Under the pieces are notes generated by a model, which was given only the letters and a program-made list of their open reading frames with translations, was not told the origin of the DNA and ran no database searches. 64,000 bases of DNA. It comes from Bacillus pseudomycoides. GTDB lineage: Bacteria > Bacillota > Bacilli > Bacillales > Bacillaceae_G. This document shows positions 60,518 to 64,000 of the stretch, piece after piece; the first letter of the stretch is position 1; each line of letters begins with the position of its first letter. A program made the translations under genes and the position numbers. The stretch covers positions 2,728,001-2,792,000 of the forward strand of contig NZ_CP064266.1 in the NCBI RefSeq assembly GCF_022811845.1, in the 5' to 3' direction.

Positions 60518-61299
60518 TCCAAATTCTTTTGTGTAGTTTTGACACTTGTATCTTTTGAGAAAAACCAACCACCAGCTGCGATTCCGATTAATACAAACCA
60601 GAATCCTAATTTCCATGGAGTAGACTCTGGGAAACTGTGTGGAATAACGCCTAAAGCAGGATGAGCCAATGTATAAACAGCTAATTTAACACCAACCCAA
60701 CCAACAATTAAGAAAGCGGCAGTTTCTAAACCTGGTTTGCGTTTTAATAGTTGTACGAAAGCTGATGCAGCAAATCGCATAATAATCAATCCAATCATAC
60801 CACCTGCAAAAATAACCAGGAATTGTCCAGTATCAAGGCTACCAATTGTACCAAGACCTGTTTTTGGTAAAGTCATCGCTAATGCTACAGCTGCTAAAAT
60901 AGAATCAACAGCAAACGCAATGTCAGCAACTTCAACTTTAAATACTGTCCACCAAAAGTTTTCTTGTTTTTTCTTTGATTCTTTCTCTTCATTTTCCTCA
61001 TGCGAATTCTTTTTAACGTATGTTTTGAATAAATGGTTACCAGCGATAAACATTAAGTAAATGGCACCGATTGCTTGCACTTGCCATACGTCGACTAAGA
61101 AGGAAATCATAAATAATGATCCGAAGCGGAACACGAAAGCTCCTGCTAATCCATAAAACAATGCTTTTTTTCTTTTTTCTTCTGGTAAATGTTTGACCAT
61201 GATAGCAAGAACTAGCGCGTTATCAGCTGCTAAAATTCCTTCTAGTGCAACTAAAATTAATAATACCCAACCATACTCCAATAATAATGATACATCCAT
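60502..61299 (-). CDS. TerC-family membrane protein, probable Mn2+ exporter
   Basis: 265 residues, seven or so helices with the TerC signatures ALEGILAADNALVLAIMVK and DIAFAVDSILA, each with conserved Asp in the membrane. ATG 61299 placed 7 bp after AGAGGAG; the frame runs to 61353. The riboswitch upstream links it to manganese. Confidence 0.9.
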   Translation of the reverse strand: MDVSLLLEYGWVLLILVALEGILAADNALVLAIMVKHLPEEKRKKALFYGLAGAFVFRFGSLFMISFLVDVWQVQAIGAIYLMFIAGNHLFKTYVKKNSHEENEEKESKKKQENFWWTVFKVEVADIAFAVDSILAAVALAMTLPKTGLGTIGSLDTGQFLVIFAGGMIGLIIMRFAASAFVQLLKRKPGLETAAFLIVGWVGVKLAVYTLAHPALGVIPHSFPESTPWKLGFWFVLIGIAAGGWFFSKDTSVKTTQKNLDEKAL

Positions 61300-61410
61300 G
61301 TACATTCTCCTCTCATTTGTATAAATATTAAACAAGTGAAGAGGTTTCCCCACTGTTTAGTTTCCCCATACTCCAGCCTATCGACGGTGGGATAAACTGG
61401 AAAAAACAAA

Positions 61411-61442
61411 AAAGACCTCTGCCGTTGATAGGCAAAGGTCTT
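61411..61442 (-). terminator. riboswitch-controlled terminator
   Basis: Minus strand AAGACCTTTGCC and GGCAGAGGTCTT stem with T tail. The 5' arm is part of the aptamer, so ligand binding can prevent termination. Confidence 0.8.
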
Positions 61443-61546
61443 GCTAGACATATGTAATGAAAATGCCAACAAAGCCGGAAGAACAGAGTTCTACGTAATG
61501 ACGACTTTGTTTCCAAGAATAGATTCTTGGACGCTACTCCCCTTTG
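61432..61546 (-). promoter_or_regulatory. yybP-ykoY manganese riboswitch
   Basis: Minus strand: AAAGGGGAGTAGCGTCC, ACAAAGTCGTCA, CCGGCTTTGTTGGCAT and AGCAAGACCTTTGCC in order, the conserved parts of the yybP-ykoY class. It precedes the TerC gene on the same strand. Confidence 0.92.
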
Positions 61547-61592
61547 GAGATATGCTATTGTATTTTCATTATATGGGTGATGTAAATGTTTG

Positions 61593-62912
61593 TCAACCTG
61601 TTAAAATGTCTTCGTTTGGATATTTTATCTTTCTTTGTTTTTTTCGTGCAAAAGAAAATGCTAATGTTAAAGGGCCCATCTTTCCAAAAAACATCATAAA
61701 TATAATGGTTAGCTTCCCGATTATTGTAAGTTTAGGGGTAAGTCCCATACTCAGACCGACAGTCCCAAATGCCGAAAATACTTCAAAGGCACTCATTAAG
61801 AGGGGAACATGTTCAGTGATACTTAAAATTAATATGGCGAAGAAAATAAATGAGATTGAAATGACTACAATGGCAAGTGACTTTACAATCAAACCATCTT
61901 TGATTGATTTTTTAAAAATAACAATATCATCTTGTTCTTGTAAAAATTTCAGTACGCCTAATAACATAATTAAAAAGGTTGTTAATTTAATGCCTCCACC
62001 TGTTGAAGCACTACCAGCTCCAATAAACATAAGTAACATCATTAGTAAAAGTGATGGTTTTGTTAATTGTGCCATATCAACAGTATTAAATCCAGCTGTA
62101 CGCGTGGAAACAGCTTGGAAATAGGCTGCGAGCCCTTCTTCAAACGGTGTAAATCCTTTCATGGAAGTTGGATTATGGAATTCAAATATAAAAATTAAAA
62201 TTGTAGCAGCTATATTTACAATAAGAGTAGATGAGAGCATAAGTTTAGAGTGTAGCGTAAGGTTTTTAAAGTTACGTTTTCTCTTTATATCCACTATGAC
62301 TGTGAAACCAATTCCACCTAAAATAATGAGAGAAGAGATCACTATGTTGACGAGTATACTATGAGATTGTGACATTAAGTTATCAGTCCAAATGGAAAAT
62401 CCAGCGTTGTTAAATGCTGAAATAGCATGAAAAAAACTATAATATAATCCACTTGCAACACCGTATTTGGGAATCCATTCAAAAGCAAGAAGAAGTGTAG
62501 CGAAACATTCAATAGTAAAAGAAAATAGAAATAATGATTTTGCAAGACGAATCACTCCGCCGACATTTGTTTGGTTTAACGCTTGCTGTAGTAAAATTCG
62601 ATTTTGGAGACCGATTTTTCTCCCAAGCATAATGGCGATTAATATAGCAAAACTCATAATGCCAAGACCGCCCACTTGTATGAGTGTTAAAATAACAAGT
62701 TGCCCAAATACGGTGAATACGTTCCCAGTATCAACAACACCGAGTCCTGTAACTGTACATGCAGAAACAGTTGTAAATAATGCATCTAGCCAAGAAATTG
62801 AAGTTGTAGTGGAGATAGGTAGTTTTAATAGGCATGTTCCGATAATGGATAGTGCAATAAAAGATAATGTAAGTACATGAGGTGGGCTCATTCTGATGTT
62901 AATCCGTTTCAT
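61593..62912 (-). CDS. TrkH/KtrB-type potassium transporter
   Basis: 439 residues with four filter loops: TVTGLGVVDT, AFNNAGFSIW, RTAGFNTVD and FGTVGLSMG. Membrane subunit of a Ktr system (KtrB or KtrD); the cytoplasmic KtrA/C partner is not in the window. ATG 62912 used; ATG 62921 is also possible. Confidence 0.9.
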   Translation of the reverse strand: MKRINIRMSPPHVLTLSFIALSIIGTCLLKLPISTTTSISWLDALFTTVSACTVTGLGVVDTGNVFTVFGQLVILTLIQVGGLGIMSFAILIAIMLGRKIGLQNRILLQQALNQTNVGGVIRLAKSLFLFSFTIECFATLLLAFEWIPKYGVASGLYYSFFHAISAFNNAGFSIWTDNLMSQSHSILVNIVISSLIILGGIGFTVIVDIKRKRNFKNLTLHSKLMLSSTLIVNIAATILIFIFEFHNPTSMKGFTPFEEGLAAYFQAVSTRTAGFNTVDMAQLTKPSLLLMMLLMFIGAGSASTGGGIKLTTFLIMLLGVLKFLQEQDDIVIFKKSIKDGLIVKSLAIVVISISFIFFAILILSITEHVPLLMSAFEVFSAFGTVGLSMGLTPKLTIIGKLTIIFMMFFGKMGPLTLAFSFARKKQRKIKYPNEDILTG

Positions 62913-62986
62913 AGCATACATCTGTCCTTTCGGTTTGCTCTTTGTAGTATGTGAAGAAGGATTACAATGTATGTTGTGAAAAAGAA

Positions 62987-63009
62987 AGGAGGCAGAATGT
63001 GTCTGCCTC
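62987..63009 (-). terminator. hairpin at the SASP gene end
   Basis: GGAGGCAGAATGTGTCTGCCTCC inverted repeat; on the minus strand it is followed by TTTCTTTTT. Confidence 0.65.
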
Positions 63010-63030
63010 CTGAAGCTATTGTTTATAGGA

Positions 63031-63216
63031 TTATCCACGTAATTGCTGTTGTGCTAAGGAAACGAGACGTTTTGTTACTTCACCGCCGACAGACCCGTTA
63101 GAACGAGAGGCTGTATTAGAACCTAAGCTTACACCGAATTCTTGAGCAATTTCATATTTAAATTGTTCCAATGCTTGCTCAGCTCCAGGAACAAGTAATT
63201 TATTTGTTTTTACCAT
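63031..63216 (-). CDS. alpha/beta-type small acid-soluble spore protein
   Basis: 61 residues with the SASP signatures YEIAQEFGV (Gpr protease cleavage region) and SNGSVGGEVTKRLV. Coats spore DNA. Expected to be under sigma-G. Confidence 0.95.
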   Translation of the reverse strand: MVKTNKLLVPGAEQALEQFKYEIAQEFGVSLGSNTASRSNGSVGGEVTKRLVSLAQQQLRG

Positions 63217-63371
63217 TGATTACACATCCTAATTTATATTCCTGTTTATTTGTTTTTAATGAGCAGTGAAGAGATGTACTCACTGTATAAACTGGTATCG
63301 TTAGTGTATGTGTTATATGTTTGACCATACACGGAAGTAATCGGTGCGATTAGAAGTTATTGGATATGAAA

Positions 63372-63400
63372 AAAGAGTAGCAAATGTGCTACTCTTTTTT
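63372..63400 (-). terminator. terminator of phaJ
   Basis: AAGAGTAGCA-AATG-TGCTACTCTT with T run on the minus strand. Confidence 0.8.
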
Positions 63401-63832
63401 CAGTATTGTTGCTGTTCCTTCGACAACTAGGTCATTCAATTGATTATATACATTTGTTTGCAAAGTAATAATTTTTTTATCATCACGTTTTTTGATTACT
63501 TCTGCGATTACGCGTAGGGTGTCACCAATTTTTACAGGTGCTCGAAATGATACATTTTGTGATAAATAAATTGTATTTTTTCCTGGTAATTTTGTTCCAA
63601 GAACAGTAGAAATGAATCCTGAAACAAGCATACCGTGTGCAATTCTTTCTTTAAACATTGTTGTTTTTGCAAAAGAGTCAAGAATATGAATTGGATTCAC
63701 ATCCCCGGTCAGTTTTGCAAAAGCGATAATGTCTGCATCGGTAATCGTTTTTGTTAATGACGCTTGATCGCCAACTTGAATCTCATCATAATGAAGCTCT
63801 TGAACAGACTGCGCTTCTTGAAATAGATTCAT
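63389..63832 (-). CDS. phaJ: (R)-specific enoyl-CoA hydratase PhaJ
   Basis: 147 residues, MaoC-like hot-dog fold with the hydratase-2 motif FAKLTGDVNPIHI and RIAHGML. Converts beta-oxidation intermediates to (R)-3-hydroxyacyl-CoA for polyhydroxyalkanoate synthesis. ATG 63832 placed after AAGGAGG; the frame to 63928 lacks a site. Confidence 0.88.
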   Translation of the reverse strand: MNLFQEAQSVQELHYDEIQVGDQASLTKTITDADIIAFAKLTGDVNPIHILDSFAKTTMFKERIAHGMLVSGFISTVLGTKLPGKNTIYLSQNVSFRAPVKIGDTLRVIAEVIKKRDDKKIITLQTNVYNQLNDLVVEGTATILKKE

Positions 63833-63933
63833 GTTTTCCTCCTTCTTTTCCATAGCGAAAAATGTAAGCCATCTTGATGTAATGGGAGGAAGAAAGAGTT
63901 TAGTTTGTTCTGCGGTAAGCTGCCACATTTTCC

Positions 63934-64000
63934 TTACTTGATGGAAGTAAATAGATTTTTTGAGTTTTCCTCGAACTTTTGTACGAGTTCCAGTTGTGTA
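63934..64000 (-). CDS. phaP: end of phasin PhaP, cut by window edge
   Basis: The last 21 codons read TQLELVQKFEENSKNLFTSI, K, stop, which resembles the tail of Bacillus phasins. Position before phaJ agrees. The rest lies outside the window. Confidence 0.55.
   Translation of the reverse strand, partial: TQLELVQKFEENSKNLFTSIK

Noticed and set aside
61441..62124. 227-codon plus frame
   Set aside because: Antisense to the riboswitch and the potassium transporter gene, both well supported.
1..64000. CRISPR arrays
   Set aside because: No series of regularly spaced short repeats with unique spacers seen; tandem repeats found are coding or bcr-type.

Overview
The window is chromosomal DNA from a Bacillus cereus group organism. 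The low-GC Firmicute coding style, AGGAGG-type ribosome sites, the sipW-tasA-calY-sinR-sinI-inhA cluster (known order in B. cereus), three bcr1-type repeats with TTTAT target duplications, an alpha/beta-type spore protein and a phaJ/phaP locus all point the same way. No species-level call is possible from sequence reading alone.

Layout. 1-2134 is the 5' three quarters of odhA (minus strand, running off the left edge). 2135-5640 has a small XRE-regulator/membrane-protein operon and an exported cell-wall-binding 3D-domain protein. 5641-9365 is a decayed accessory zone. It holds remnants of type VII-secretion polymorphic toxin cassettes (a WXG-type protein whose WXG tryptophan codon is TAG, small two-helix membrane proteins, DUF4176 proteins, toxin tails). 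9467-23282 is a 13.8-kb integrated element. It is bounded by 47-bp direct repeats of the 3' part of a tRNA-Val gene and has a tyrosine integrase next to the intact tRNA. Its cargo includes two modification-dependent-restriction-like proteins (an EVE/DUF3427-like/HNH fusion and a DUF262/DUF1524 GmrSD-like enzyme), a serine resolvase, a helicase-like ATPase, several small unknowns and decayed genes. It therefore looks like a small defence island, no longer complete.

23311-64000 is core-type chromosome. In order it holds: a D-Ala-D-Ala carboxypeptidase; the biofilm matrix cluster (sipW, a decayed tasA paralogue, a frameshifted DUF4047 gene, tasA, an LPXTG protein, calY, sinR, sinI); inhA; an aldehyde dehydrogenase; potABCD polyamine uptake; PAP2 and MMPL membrane proteins; an RluA pseudouridine synthase; a CAP-domain exoprotein; glcDF with a CdaR-like regulator; a lipoprotein/response regulator/kinase operon; lutR-lutABC lactate utilisation; comC; a formate/nitrite-type channel; a TerC-family gene behind a yybP-ykoY (Mn2+) riboswitch; a TrkH/KtrB K+ transporter; a SASP; and phaJ plus the end of phaP.

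Two interspersed repeat families are spread through the core part: bcr1-type elements (5918, 40292, 53970) and a second ~150-bp family (2804, 33817, 39315, 40449, 42855, 45283). The items most worth a second look are the island's restriction-like fusion protein with its two neighbouring membrane proteins, the amber codon exactly at the WXG tryptophan, a short promoter-terminator unit at the integrase end of the island, and the pattern of decay in the matrix-gene cluster.
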